From Datisca glomerata (Eukaryota; Streptophyta; Magnoliopsida; Cucurbitales; Datiscaceae), in the NCBI GenBank assembly GCA_003255025.1, contig QANY01007891.1:1952558-2016557 (forward strand): 64,000 nucleotides of DNA, in the 5' to 3' direction. Position numbers and translations under genes: made by a program. Positions 1-11,324 of this stretch are shown here, in pieces. Below the pieces are notes generated by a model. It saw only the letters and a list, made by a program, of their open reading frames with translations. It did no database searches and was not told the origin of the DNA. Each line of letters starts with the position of its first letter. Position 1 is the stretch's first letter.

Positions 1-1438
1 ATATAGTTTAAATTTTACCTTAGTTTACTCATTGAAGCAAGAATTTAGATTTGTCGTCTAGGATTTGAAAATCATGTGTGATTTGAGGTCAAATGTACTT
101 TGGTCATGCATTCTTTACTTTTAATGATAATATGTTTTGCATATCTTCTTGAATTCTCGAGTTGGATAAATTATCGATGTTGATGCAAAGAACATCTAAA
201 CCTCATGACATTGGTTAGTGACCCTTGTTAGGTACGTGGTTTGTGTCTCGAATGTGAAATCTCAAATGTTAGACATTTTCTGTGATGAGAAATCACTTAG
301 TTATTAATGCTATTAATCAATGGTACCAAACATTGGCGTGACATGGAGAATTAACTTCTACAAAAAAGTCATTTAGTGTAAATGAAGGAAGAGATTGTTC
401 TTATACGGATATTTGTAAATATGATTGAAGCTGTAGGAGATTGTTATTTTTATGATCTTGGGAAGTTTGAAAAGATATTTAATGACGTTGAGAAGTCATT
501 GTACCTCAATTGTTAAAAGCTTGCTGCGTACGGATCTATTAGAGTATAGAAAAATAAGTTACAAGGTTGAACCCACAAGAACTATTAGGTTTAGGACAAC
601 TTAATTTAATTTAAGAGAATTAACATTCTAAACTAGTTCGAATGAAAATAAATTTGTAATATCAAAATTGAAAATTTAAGATAAAGTAAAGAAAATAATT
701 AAAAATGAGAATTCAATAGATTAAAGTTACCAAGGTTTTAGAACTCACTGTTATCGAATCTAGCAATTCTCTAATTATCAATTAATTCTCAAAATTTGAA
801 GTCATAACCTGAAATTAGTCTATGTCGCTTCAACTATAATAAATTAGTCTATGTCATCTCTTAAATATAATAAATTAGCCCAAGTAAATAAATCTAAGAT
901 AGGATCTATTTCGCTTCAACTACTTTATACCCAAATATTCTATGTATCAATTCCATGAAAAGAAAACAAAAAATTAAAGATAATATGTTTATATTTAGAG
1001 TTAAGCATAGGTAAATTAAATAATTTTCTATCTATAAAAATGATTGTCATTAATGATGAAAGAAATATCAATTCAAATATCTAAAAGAAGTCAGATCCAT
1101 AAACATGCAGAACACATAGAGAATTACTCATAAAAAGGAAACTATTAAGTTAAATAGGGTTTCATCCTTAATCTTAGGATGAGAAAATTAGAAAGACATG
1201 ATTGGAGGTAGGAAATCAAAGATGATAAACCCATAAAAATGTTGAATTTTCATCCGCGTCGTCGAACTGGCAAAGTACGTCGACTGCTAGTGTAAATAGC
1301 AGCACATCTCAAGTCTTTGTACAATTCCCCATGTTTTCCCTGGCTCACTTGTTATTTATAGAGCAAAAGTACCCCTCTCATTTCCTAGCAAATGTAGACT
1401 TCTACTCATAAAAAATTGGGAGATGCGTGAGTGAGTAT
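1..1438. other. AT-rich non-genic stretch
   Basis: I see no gene or clear element. Stop codons are dense in all frames. A short near-repeat lies around 815-885, where the phrase 'aattagtctatgtc' occurs twice about 33 bases apart, each followed by an 'ataataaattag' tail. It may be decayed retroelement DNA, but no domain supports that. Confidence 0.5.
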
Positions 1439-2021
1439 TAGGGGTGTGTAAAAGCTTACCAAACCAATTAAACTAAACTGGACCGAACAAAAAAATGATC
1501 AGTTTAGTCAATTTTTTACTGACTATAGTCGATTTGGTCTTGGATTTAAAAAAGAACGAACTTTCAGTTCGGTCTAAAAGTTTTCTACATTTTAGACTGG
1601 GTCGACCTGACCGACTGTTTATCCTCACACATATATATATGTATATATATCATATCTATTTCCTCACATTTTTCTCATTTTCTATTTCTCAAATTTCTCT
1701 TATTTGCATTTCTCTCATCTTTTTTAATGTTTACTTTACATGTGATTTAAATTGTGAATTTTTATTATAATACATAAAAGGCTTAGAATTTTTTGAAACA
1801 TGTATGGTTAAATTCATTGATAGACCTATTGAAAAATAAAAATAAAAACCATCGGTGGACCGTAAAACCCGACCGAACCAATCAATTATTTTGCGGCCTG
1901 GCTGGTTCTGTTTATAAGCACATAATTGGTCGGCTAGATCCTCATTTTGACAAAACAGTGAATTTCAGTTCCGCCTAATTTTTATGTTCAAATTAGACTG
2001 AACCGACCATGCACACAACTA
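1439..2021. mobile_element. hAT-like non-autonomous element (MITE)
   Basis: The left end reads TAGGGGTGTGTAAAAG. The right end, reverse-complemented, reads TAGTTGTGTGCATGG, so the two ends form short imperfect terminal inverted repeats of the TAGGGGTGTGCA type seen in plant hAT elements. The flanks are gtgagtat (1431-1438) and gtgagtcc (2022-2029), matching at 6 of 8 positions, as expected for an aged 8-bp target duplication. The inside is rich in 'gaccgaacc'-type motifs and has no transposase. A second element with the same kind of ends lies at 8060-8487. Confidence 0.6.
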
Positions 2022-2035
2022 GTGAGTCCTAATAG

Positions 2036-2185
2036 CTTAAGAGAGATTTGCTTCATCTTAGAAAAAATCTGAATGAACTGGGTATAAAACATTTTATGGG
2101 TGGCGACTTGGAATTTGGTACTGGTAATAATAATGCAAGCGGCGCCTATGGATTCAGTAGTTATGACATTTGGATGAAGTTGTAG
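2036..2185 (+). pseudogene. short open frame, unidentified gene relic
   Basis: Directly downstream of the MITE a 49-codon open frame without a usable Met gives a compositionally normal peptide containing the phrase GIKHFMGGDLEFGTGNNN and ending in SYDIWMKL before a TAG. The same frame continues past the stop with gene-like residues (ICVKHPEFALSNL) and hits further stops. It looks like a decayed exon, but I do not recognise the family. It could also be chance. Confidence 0.25.
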
Positions 2186-2674
2186 ATATGTGTCAAGCAC
2201 CCAGAGTTTGCTCTATCCAATTTAACTACTCTCCATCGCGTTGGGAAGATATGTCTTACGTGAAGTATTGGAGCACCACCACATACCTTAAGTTTAAACA
2301 CGAATGTATAGCGTCAACCGGGCATCCAAGGATTTCATCCATAGAGTTAAGGCTGGGGAATGACTCTAATACCAATTGTTGAGTTAATAAAACTCACATA
2401 TCCTCACATCGGTATACGATTGTTCACTTTGGGCGTATGCCTGCACGACTTTAATTATCTAATTGAATAACAAATTAATGAGATAAATTTTCAATCTCAT
2501 TCCATTGTCTCTCTTGGTACTAACCCCAACCAAACTTTGATATCCCAAATATCACTATTTCACCAAAAAAATCCTTAATCATCATTCTCATAATTTTCCT
2601 AAGTGCATCGCCAACAAATCATGTCATTTTAAAAAATAACCTAGAAAATATCATACTAAACTATACAATATATA

Positions 2675-2683
2675 TGTGCGTGC

Positions 2684-2726
<43 letters not shown>

Positions 2727-2738
2727 CGCGTGTGTGTG
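2675..2738. repeat. (GT)n/(CG)n microsatellite
   Basis: Alternating purine-pyrimidine tract: GT repeats, a short GC block (gcgcgcgcgcgcg), then GT again. It touches the start of the first Copia LTR at 2737. Such a sequence favours Z-DNA. Confidence 0.95.
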
Positions 2739-3189
2739 AAAGCTAAGTACTTTAAGAAGGAGTTGAACTGCAAAAGTCTCAGCATTCTAACTGAATGTGA
2801 GAGGTCATCTTACTACTTATATCGTGTGTTTACAAGGGCAGTACTACAAATGTGGTGTTAGTAACTAACTAGTAACTAAGCTGTATTGATGTTACATAAG
2901 TTAATAGAAGTTATGCATCAATTGCTTTTACTGACTTGCTAACTGAATTCTAGCTCCTCTACTAACTTACTAACTGCCTTAGTTAATTGACTACTTGAGT
3001 TGCCATATAGGTTGATATCCCCCTCAAGCGAAAGAAAGATATTCTTACTTGAAGCTTGGACTTTAAGCATGAGAATCTGGCTGTAGACAATGATTTTGTA
3101 AGCAAAATCAAGGTTTCTACAAACTCAAGGTATCCTTTTTAGGCACCTGTATCCCTATATTCATCAGTAGAATGATAAAATATAAAGGA

Positions 3190-3527
3190 AGCATATCTCT
3201 CATTTTCAGAAGCTTCCTAACACTTTACCAAATTATACGATCTTTAAAATCTATGGTTGTGCTTGTTTTCCATACTTTAGACCCATTAATACTAGAAAAG
3301 TTGACTTTCACTTTGATATGTATGTATTCTTAGGATATTCATCTCAAGGATATAAGTGCCTTCATAAATCTGGCAAGGTTTACATATCTAGAAATGTGAT
3401 ATTTGATGAAAATAACTTTCCTTACCCTCTTATGTTTAAAAGCAAATCCGAGTCAAAGTTTATATCACCTTTGCCAAGTTTTTTTTACTGTCATTCCTAC
3501 TATTATACCTCCAACTATCCAAAATAA
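3190..3527 (+). pseudogene. Copia integrase C-terminal region (relic)
   Basis: The translation contains FKIYGCACFPYFRP, then VFLGYSSQGYKCLHKSGKVY, then ISRNVIFDENNFPYP. This is the classic block between integrase and reverse transcriptase in plant Ty1/Copia polyproteins. The integrase catalytic core (D,D-35-E) is absent. The region to about 3790 reads as the variable Ser/Thr/Pro-rich linker found between integrase and RT. The upstream frame has no start codon, as expected for a polyprotein fragment. Confidence 0.85.
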
Positions 3528-3792
3528 GTTTCAACAGGAAAATGTCACAGATCAAGCATATACAAGTAGTTCCTTAAGTTCTGCCACTTTATATTGTCAA
3601 GGTAATCATGGTGATAATTCAAATGTTTTTCAGTTTTTGACCAATACTGATACACATGTTCACTATATAAACTTTCCTTCTATTTCAATGTCTCTAGTCA
3701 TAAACCTGCCAACCGAACCTACTTCTGCCTTAAATCTTACTCATCAACCTATATCAGTACCTACTGAATGTCCCTTAAATAACACACATTAG

Positions 3793-4408
3793 ATGGTCAC
3801 TAGGTCTAAGAATGGCATACATAAAACAAAAGCCTACACTATAACTAAACAACCTTTACCAGATTCACCTATACCCTCCAAACTGACAAGAGTTAAGCAA
3901 GCTCTAAATCATTCTAGCTGGTAACAAGCCATGGTAAATGAATATTCTGCATTGATTAAAAATCAGGCATGGGAATTAGTGCCTTTTAAGTTTGATGCGT
4001 GTCTTGTTGGTCATAAGTGGGCGTTTAAGCTTAAACTTAACCCTGATTGTCGCATTCAGATACATAAGACCAGACTAGTTACAAAGGGGTTTCACCGAAC
4101 CACTGTGATTGATTTTTTAGATACTTGCCCTGTAGTGGAGCCTACAATAGTGAGTTGTCTTACATCTAGGAGTCTTCGTTGGATGAGATATCAGGCAACT
4201 AGATGTAAACAATGCCTTTCTAAATGGAGTTTGCATGAAACAATCTATATGACACAACTAGAAGGATTCACTGGTGAGACAAAACCTCAACATGTGCGTA
4301 AGTTGAGAAAGACTTTGTATGGCATCAAACAGGCACCAATAGCCTGGTATGAGATGCTAAAACATACTCTACTTACTTGGGGATTTAAAAACTCAAGCTC
4401 TAATACCA
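3793..4408 (+). pseudogene. Copia reverse transcriptase (RVT_2) relic
   Basis: Recognisable RVT_2 blocks run in order: MVNEYSALIKNQAWELVPF (from 3931), VGHKWAFKLKLNPD, KTRLVTKGFH, DTCPVVEPT, then HETIYMTQLEGF and LRKTLYGIKQAPIAWYEML near 4400. A TAA just before the first Met interrupts the frame from the linker, and part of the 'DVNNAFL' block is scrambled around 4180-4220. The catalytic YVDD region is missing because LTR2 begins at 4409. A non-functional fragment. Confidence 0.9.
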
Positions 4409-4549
4409 TGAAAGCTGAGTACTTTGATAAGGAAATAAACCTCAAAAGTCTCAGCATTCTAACTGAATGAGTGAATGTGAGAGGCCATCTTACTATTTAT
4501 ATTGCGCGTTTACATGTGCAATATTATAGAGGTGGTGTTAGTTACTAAC

Positions 4550-5471
4550 AGACAGAGCTTGATATTTCTGTATGTCCTTAACCTCAACCTTTTATAGAGA
4601 GAAGAGCTTAGTACATATAGGAAGAAGAAGGATTAAAACTAGACTAATCCTAGAGCATAATAATTAGTTACAAGCCAATGATTGCACCTTTAACCAACCT
4701 ACAAGGTGGAATATTCCTTTACATAACTAACTAATATTGATTAGGACAGTAGAGCACAGTCACTAGGACCATGTTCATAAAGAGAAAAGGATGCTGACTG
4801 TGCATGCCAGCATACTAACGAACACATGGGTGGAAGATGAGGAAGAAACAATGGTGGAGTTTCTTGTCAAGTGTGAACTAAGATTGGACATATAACAACA
4901 AGTTGTTGGTTCAGATTTGAGAAGAGATTTCAACCATCATCACCTCAAGCTCACTTTGCCAACCTTTATCTTAGCCAGAACTTTACCAATCTCTCAAATG
5001 GGCCCTATCACTCTGGTCACAACCCCGGTGCCTTCAATTCTTACAACACACAATCATAAACTGGTTCAAATGGTCCCTAGTTTGTAGACAATGGGGAAAC
5101 TCATCATGTGACCTCAGACCTGAGCAAACTCAGCTTCAACAATAACTATCAATGTAGTGATACACTCACCAGTTGGTAATGGTGAGGCACTTAAAATTAC
5201 TCATTCTGATTCTAGAACTCTCTCTATTGAACTTTATCTATTGAAATTGAATTTTACATTAAGAATACCTAAATTTGCTAAGAATTTTATCAGTGTTTCT
5301 AAACTAACTAAAGATAACCCTATTACTGTAGAGTTTTACTCACATTTTTACCTTGTGAATGACATGGCCACATGGACTATTTTACTCCAACGGAAGCTTA
5401 GAGATGGACTTTATGAATTGTTTGCTCCAATGAAGAATAACAGAATAACACTCACTAGTCATCATCTTTAA
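4550..5471 (+). mobile_element. Nested Copia gag-protease fragment inserted in LTR2
   Basis: This segment interrupts LTR2 exactly between two copies of CTAAC (4545-4549 and 5472-5476), consistent with a 5-bp target duplication. LTR1 shows the uninterrupted sequence. The inside begins with LTR-like sequence ('tatagagagaagagcttag') and, from about 4850, carries gag and protease relics. Its ends are not TG...CA, so the structure may reflect insertion followed by deletion. Confidence 0.55.
4850..5471 (+). pseudogene. Copia gag zinc knuckle and aspartic protease (relic)
   Basis: From 4865 the frame reads as a degraded CCHC zinc knuckle: C-Q-V-stop-T-K-I-G-H-I-T-T-S-C-W. The second cysteine codon TGT has become TGA. 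Downstream comes the protease entry (FVDNGETHHVTSDLSKL; the usual D-S-G-A is mutated), then LRIPKFAKNFISVSKL and RDGLYELFAPM, which are standard Copia protease to pre-integrase blocks. Several frameshifts and stops make it inactive. In an intact element this part lies upstream of integrase and RT, so its position after them shows rearrangement or a second insertion. Confidence 0.8.
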
Positions 5472-5638
5472 CTCTAACTAGTAACTAAGCTGTATTAAAG
5501 TTACATCAGTTAATAGAAGTTATACATAAGTTTCTTTCACTTACTTGCTAATTGAAGTTTAGCTCCTCTACTAACTTACTAAATGCCTTAGCTAATTGAC
5601 TACTTGACTTGCCATATAGGTAAATAATATAATATGCA

Positions 5639-6746
5639 AGACAAATTAGTGATTTGCTCTCCGTCGAGCCTGGCCCATGATCCACTAAGCTCAATGTTGG
5701 GCTCTGCCTTTCTTTCAGGTGTCCACTTCTGGGGGTATGAAGAGAAGTTCCTTCGCAGCTCGAAGGTGATGCATCCCACCGTCACTCGATCATCCTGTCT
5801 TTCATCTCGACGAGTCTATTTTTTATCGTCTTCATCTGGGTGAGGTCTCTTGTAGATGGGTTTTGATTTAGGAATTTTGAGGTTTGGATCCAATGTTTAT
5901 ACCGATTATGGCGTTTGGGTCGTGTTTTGGAATAATCTCGAGGTGCTCCACTGAGACACGGGGTTAGCCTCAATTTCTTAGTGTTTCGTCTTCTGCCTTC
6001 AGGTTACTATGGTCGCTAGAATAGGAGCTCAGTTTGCCCTATTTTTTACCATGTTTTTTGTCATCGTTTCCTCTTGAGGCGTTACGAGATCTCGCTAGGG
6101 ATGGGGGAGATTTTTCTACCAGGACTAGCCTTCTCCCCTTCATCAGCTTGTGCCATTTTTTACCTTTGTTTACGAACCTCAGCGGTGCTTGAGGTCCAGA
6201 CTCTGCTCCAACTGTGTCTCTTCTCCGAGTTGGTCTTCCAAATCTGAGTTTTGAATATTGTACTGGTAGCCTAGACACTGCTAGTTGGGGTCGTATCTAG
6301 CTAGTTGGGGTCGTATCTAGCTAGTTTGAAGGGTCCCAGTGTGGTCACTTGATTAGTTTGTTTTATGGTATCGGTCTTTGTTTCAGTTCTTGATTCTATG
6401 TTTGCCTTGCTTCGGTGTGTGTAGATTAGTCTGTCTTTGTGTTTTAGTGTACCTTGGTGACCGTATGAGGTGTTTAACTAGGTGATGGAGTGTGTTGGTT
6501 TGATAGTTGGTTGTTGTGTTGTATTGTGGCTAGAGTAATTTTTCCTTGATTTGGCTATGTCTGTGATTTTCCTTTGTGATTTTTATGTTGTATCTATCTT
6601 GCGGTGTATCTTGTAATTAATTGTTCCTAGTTTTGCAGTATAATGTGTTTTTATTGTCAATCTAGCTTTGAGCCTTAGCAATATAGTGCGCATTGTATAT
6701 CTAGGGTATCTCCCATGTATAAATGTAATCTTTTAACTAAAAAAAT
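5639..6746 (+). mobile_element. Retroposed segment with A-tail and 12-bp target duplication
   Basis: The segment ends in a short A-tail (6739-6745) and is bracketed by perfect copies of atataatatgca at 5627-5638 and 6747-6758. Together these are the signature of LINE-mediated retroposition. The inside has no recognisable protein domain on either strand. It may be a 5'-truncated LINE with a long 3' UTR or a non-coding retroposon. Two and a bit copies of a 20-bp unit (ctagttggggtcgtatctag) lie at 6281-6324. Confidence 0.65.
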
Positions 6747-6758
6747 ATATAATATGCA

Positions 6759-7386
6759 TATTTAAGTAAAACTATGGCCTACATTGAAGTGCAAACATTA
6801 AACGCACAAGAATTTTGAAAGACGACAAAATGAAGAGCATGAGAGAGAGAGGAAATAAATGATAACGGCAATGCTTAAAATGTTGCAGAAGAAGGTGACG
6901 ACGTATAGATGAACCAACAACAAAAGAAACTAAAAAAAAGTGCAAGTTGGCAATTATTATAAATAAAAAGTCCAAATGGGGATACAATCATTTAATATAG
7001 TTTATGAAAGTATGGCTTTCAATGTTCAGAGATACACGCCATCTCCGTGCATATTACTCACCGTGATTTTTATTTTTATTTTTCACATCAAAATTTTATT
7101 TTATTTTTCTAAATTTTAATTGATCAGAGTAAGTGTGGGGGGATCACATTCACAGTGGCAGGTAGAGAGAGAGAGATCAGAAGGATGAGTAATTGCAATG
7201 TTCAGTTATAGGATTTTGTTTTAAAGTAAATAGAGAGAATAATAAGCCTACCAATACCAATACCATCTTTATTTTGTTTTATTACATTTACTTTTCTCTA
7301 TATTTTGTGTCCCACACCTTCTTCTTTTCTTTTTCTCTTTTTCTTTTGTCATCATCTTTCAATTTTCACATTTACCATCCTCAACA

Positions 7387-7390
<4 letters not shown>
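6759..7390. other. Non-genic, AT-rich
   Basis: Nothing recognisable. The end (7260-7390) is pyrimidine-rich on the plus strand and leads into a CT microsatellite. The long open frames here on both strands are low-complexity products of the CT/GA tract. Confidence 0.6.

Positions 7391-7436
<46 letters not shown>
7391..7436. repeat. (CT)23 microsatellite
   Basis: Uninterrupted CT dinucleotides following the phrase 'tcaacaaccc'. Confidence 0.97.
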
Positions 7437-7440
<4 letters not shown>

Positions 7441-7454
7441 CTTATTAATGTAGT

Positions 7455-7690
7455 GACAAATTGATTTATTAGTATTAGATTCTTTACTCGACGGTTTTTA
7501 AGTCCCTCGATGGTCATCGAACTAATACTATAGGAAAAGTTTTTCGAGGGACGGTAGTCCTTGGAAAAAGATGAGTAATTTTTTACAAATATGAAATATG
7601 AATCGTCCATAAAAGTGAGTTGGCCTTGGTAAATGTCATTTCTTTTCTCGACGGTCAAATTATCGACCGATATTGTAGTATTATGGGATG
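7455..7690. other. Possible MITE fragment with CTCGACGG motifs
   Basis: The motif CTCGACGGT occurs near both ends (about 7487 and 7637). The centre contains a near-palindrome, gtccctcga (7502-7510) facing tcgagggac (7543-7551). The composition resembles subterminal regions of plant DNA transposons, but I cannot define ends or a target duplication. Confidence 0.3.
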
Positions 7691-8059
7691 AAGAAAATTG
7701 TGAATAAAAATTGTATTCTCAACAAGTGTATATAACCTTTAAAAAATTGGAAATTTTCTTTTCGTTTCTCTTACTTTTCTTGTTTTTCTTCTTAATTTCT
7801 GGTAGTCTAAGAGAGATATTTTCACAATATAGTGGAAATTTTCAGTTCTATCAATTTAGGAAATATTTTTATGAAATTTAAATTATATATATGTCTGTGT
7901 GTGGATGCTAAGGTACCAGGCGATATATGTAACTAGAGTACCTCAAACGTGTTGAACAAGATGTGATACCAACAACATATTTAGAATGTCTACACGACAT
8001 TTTTGGCACCTAAAAAAGTCGCCCTTATCACCGTGGAAGAAAAATAAGACTATTCAGGG

Positions 8060-8487
8060 TAGAGGTGTGCATGACACGGGATGAGACAATTTTTTATATT
8101 TTCTGTCCCAACAAGTTTTTTTTGTCTCATCTCGTCTCACAAGAATAACAAAAATCGATTGTCACGAGGCAGGACAACATGACAAAAAATATGTGGGCCT
8201 AACACAATCACTCTTTAAAATCTCGTCTCACAAGAATAAAAAATGTTTGAAATTAAAAAGATTAAAGGTTAAAACTTAAACCAATAAGGGAAAAAAATAA
8301 AAAAAATATGAGAAAGTTTAGGCTACTTATAAAGTTATCAGGACGGGACGGGACAAGTCAATTTTTTTATCTTGTCCTTATCTCGTCCCATCTCATCTCG
8401 AGACGGGTGAGATACTCGTCCAGTCCCACTCAGTTTGAGATGATTTCGTGGGAATGACGTGATTCTCGGGACGACTGCACACCCCTA
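8060..8487. mobile_element. hAT-like MITE
   Basis: The left end is TAGAGGTGTGCA. The right end reverse-complemented is TAGGGGTGTGCA, so there is one mismatch in 12. Flanks are attcaggg (8052-8059) and attcgagg (8488-8495), consistent with an eroded 8-bp target duplication. The inside is built of repeated 'gacgggacgggac' and 'ctcgtcccatctc' motifs that can pair, and it has no coding capacity. It is the same class as 1439-2021. Confidence 0.75.
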
Positions 8488-8495
8488 ATTCGAGG

Positions 8496-9465
8496 GGTTG
8501 GAGTGGGTAAGAGTCTGATTACTTTTTAAAACCTATGTATTAAAGAGAGGTGGACTAAGTCTTTTTAACCAATACATAAGGGGTATAATCAATTGATATA
8601 AGACAACATGCATTCCAACACTCATTTTTGGACTATAACACGACAACTAAACTAAGCAACATATACCATCAGTTTGAGCTAAGCGGCACAAACAGTTGAA
8701 ATAAAGTGGCAGAAACAAAGAAATGACCAAGTTCTAATACCGAATGAAAATACCTAACACAATCACTCTTTAAATCTATATGTTAAGGAAATGAGAATGG
8801 TAACCGAGCTTTATAATTAGCACAAAAAATAATATCCACACATTGTTGTGACACATTGTGGAACAACACATTTGACTATATATATATGTGCGCGTTATCT
8901 TTGAAGGAATTATAAAAAACAATGTACTAGAATGAAGATTAATTTTGTGTTTTACAATTATTGGGCCGAGCCACGTTTGTTATATGGGGTCATGTGACCC
9001 CACTCATTTTTTCTATGTACCCCGATCTTTTGATTTTAGATCTAGATTTTGAATCGGTGTGGTTCAAATGACTAATCTACCTCCAATCTCAAACACAAAA
9101 TCAAGGCCCTCCCATTGCTAATTAGGAACATGTCATTCAAATTATTAGTCCATTTTGCAAAAAATCATCATTCAGATTATAAATATGAACTAATAGATGA
9201 TTTGGATCATAATATAACATCCTTCATCACACCTTTATATTTCATCATTACAAAGGTTCTAATTAAACTCACTTTTTTATCATTGTTATCTTAGTCTCTG
9301 ACACTCTTCCACAATAACAGAGAAAATGAAAAACATAAATTTGCATAATTGTTGTTTTGCAATTTTACTTTTCACTCGTTAATGTTTTAAATGGTTGTTG
9401 ATCTAGTCTCCCATAACTATGTTAATCTTTGATCGGGTCACACATGATCCTCACACATTCAATAA
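8496..9465. other. Non-genic, AT-rich
   Basis: No gene seen. The 22-base string starting cctaacacaatcactctt at 8752 also occurs at 8198 inside the neighbouring MITE. Confidence 0.5.
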
Positions 9466-10116
9466 TATCAAAATCTATTTTTTTTTAAAGATGGGTGAAA
9501 ACACCCCAACCGAAAAAACCTTTTCATTAAATAAGAGATGAGTATATAAAATCAAGGGGAATACCCCAGGACCACAAAAAGGCAAAACGCAAATATTAGA
9601 AAAGAAAATTAGTAGATGCACTAGGATATCCCAGTTAGGCTATCACTTCCTTAACACCCTCATTACCTAAACTAGACCAGTCGAATTCAGAAAGAGATTT
9701 GGAAGGAACACCACAGACGGAGTTTCAACCAGAAATCAGACTAAAAGCCCCATGGCTAGCCACGTTGAAACCTTAGCTGGAAAAGAACCATGTGGGGAAA
9801 ATTCAGAAAAGGAAAAAGAGTACTAGCCAATAACAAGATTAGGGAAAATGAAACTAAAAACAAACTGAAAATTATCCTCAAAAGCCATTAAAACAATGTC
9901 ATTCAGAGACGTAATACCTAATCTAGCACAATCGTGAGCAGGCCGGTTAACCTCCCTGGAACAATGAGCGAACGCCACACTACTGAACCCCTTAGTGAGG
10001 TGTAGAATATCATATACAATAGGTGTAATATCATGAGAATTTTGATTCGTGTTATGGATATCATCAATTAAGCACGAAAAGTCAAAAAAGAGTTTAATAC
10101 CAACCTTACCCAGAAA

Positions 10117-10534
10117 TTAAGATCGATCAATTGCCCAACGGAGAGCCAAAGCTTCCGCAGTAAGGGCATTTGAAACCGACTCTTTATTGCACATACCAGC
10201 TGCAAAGAGCTTACCTCCTGGATCCCAAAGACACCAACCAAACCTAGCCCTACAACTATATCTAATCCATGTCACATCAGTATACAAACACCAAAGCACT
10301 TGTAGAACTCGGTTGCTGAGAAGGACTACCAACTTAAATCACAATAGAATCATCCACCATAGCCGATTTGAAGTTCTCAAAGTGTCTCGAAGTCATATCA
10401 TCAGCTTCCATCGGGTAAAAAACAGTACCTTTAAAGCACAAGCTATTTTCTGCATTTCCAAATACACCATAACCCAAAAACCAACCACTCAAACAAATTG
10501 TTATGGTCACTTGAGTGTCGAATCTTATCCCCAA
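10117..10534 (-). pseudogene. LINE RNase H domain relic
   Basis: The translation contains RARFGWCLWDPGGKLFAAG followed by ALTAEALALRWAIDR. This matches the plant-type RNase H found at the C terminus of ORF2 (beta-hairpin, then the helix with the catalytic Glu in 'AEALA'). The first catalytic Asp block lies in a neighbouring frame and is degraded. Confidence 0.8.
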
Positions 10535-10604
10535 TTAAATTCCAATAATCTACAAAAGATTGTCCCGACAACTTACTCAAATCCAAATTGAGAGGGAAAA
10601 TAAA

Positions 10605-11098
10605 TCAAAATCTAGAAGCAAATTGACACTTGAAGAAGAAATAAGCAATATTTCCCTCCTCTTTACTGCAAGTAATACAATTACTATCAATATTCATACC
10701 ATGCCTGACAAGATTAGATTTACACGCCAAAAATTTATTCAGGAATCTCCAAATGAAGTCTCTAATTTTAGGGGGAACTTTAAGATGCCAAACCCTCTTC
10801 CACATATGTTTATGAGCCAATTTCAAACTAGACTCACCTTACATTTCTTATTGTCATAGCCATTATTCTGAAGGAAGCAAGAAACTTGATACCCAGTTTT
10901 AACCGTATAATTACCAGACATAGAGTGATGCCATATAAGAACGTCATCAAGCCCGTAATTACTAATAGGAATCTGACGGATGATCACGCTATCCTCAGGC
11001 CTAAAAATACTGTCCACCAAGTTCACTTTCCATATATGCGACGCTGGATCGATGAAATCATAAACTTTGTTAATATCTGGAAGTTTAGGAGATATCAC
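10605..11098 (-). pseudogene. LINE zf-RVT domain relic
   Basis: The upstream part reads YGLDDVLIWHHSMSGNYTVK, and the following frame reads VWHLKVPPKIRDFIWRFL and then CITCSKEEGNIAYFFFKC. This is the zinc-binding zf-RVT domain that follows RT in plant L1 elements, with its W-K-V-P-K-x-F-W and C-x-x-C...H/C layout. One frameshift near 10825 separates the two halves. Confidence 0.85.
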
Positions 11099-11324
11099 CT
11101 TGAACGTATACGAACGAGGTATCCAAGCGTCGTCTCATATATCAATATTCCTACCATTACCCACACTCCATCTCAGACCATTTTTCAAGACATTTTTACC
11201 ATCGCAAAGACTTCTCCAACCCATGAAAGCCTTCTACCCGCGGAAGCATTAATAAAGTATGAGTTCCAAAAGTATTTACTTTTAGAAATCTAGCCACCAA
11301 GAAATCAGGATTAGAAATAATTCT

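Larger units (their letters stand above)
2737..5620 (+). mobile_element. Internally deleted Ty1/Copia element with two short LTRs
   Basis: Two direct repeats flank Copia coding relics. LTR1 is 2737-3011. LTR2 is 4409-4549 plus 5472-5620 and is split by a later insertion. Both start TGAAAGCT and share the phrases 'gtctcagcattctaactgaa', 'ctaactagtaactaagctg' and 'ttgccatatagg'. The inside keeps only the integrase C terminus and part of the reverse transcriptase. Gag, protease, the integrase core and RNase H are missing at this level of nesting. No target duplication is visible outside the LTRs. The reading frames are broken, so the element is dead. Confidence 0.65.

Noticed and set aside
7193..7658. 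Open frames across the CT microsatellite on both strands
   Set aside because: Driven by dinucleotide repeats (Ser-Leu or Arg-Glu runs).
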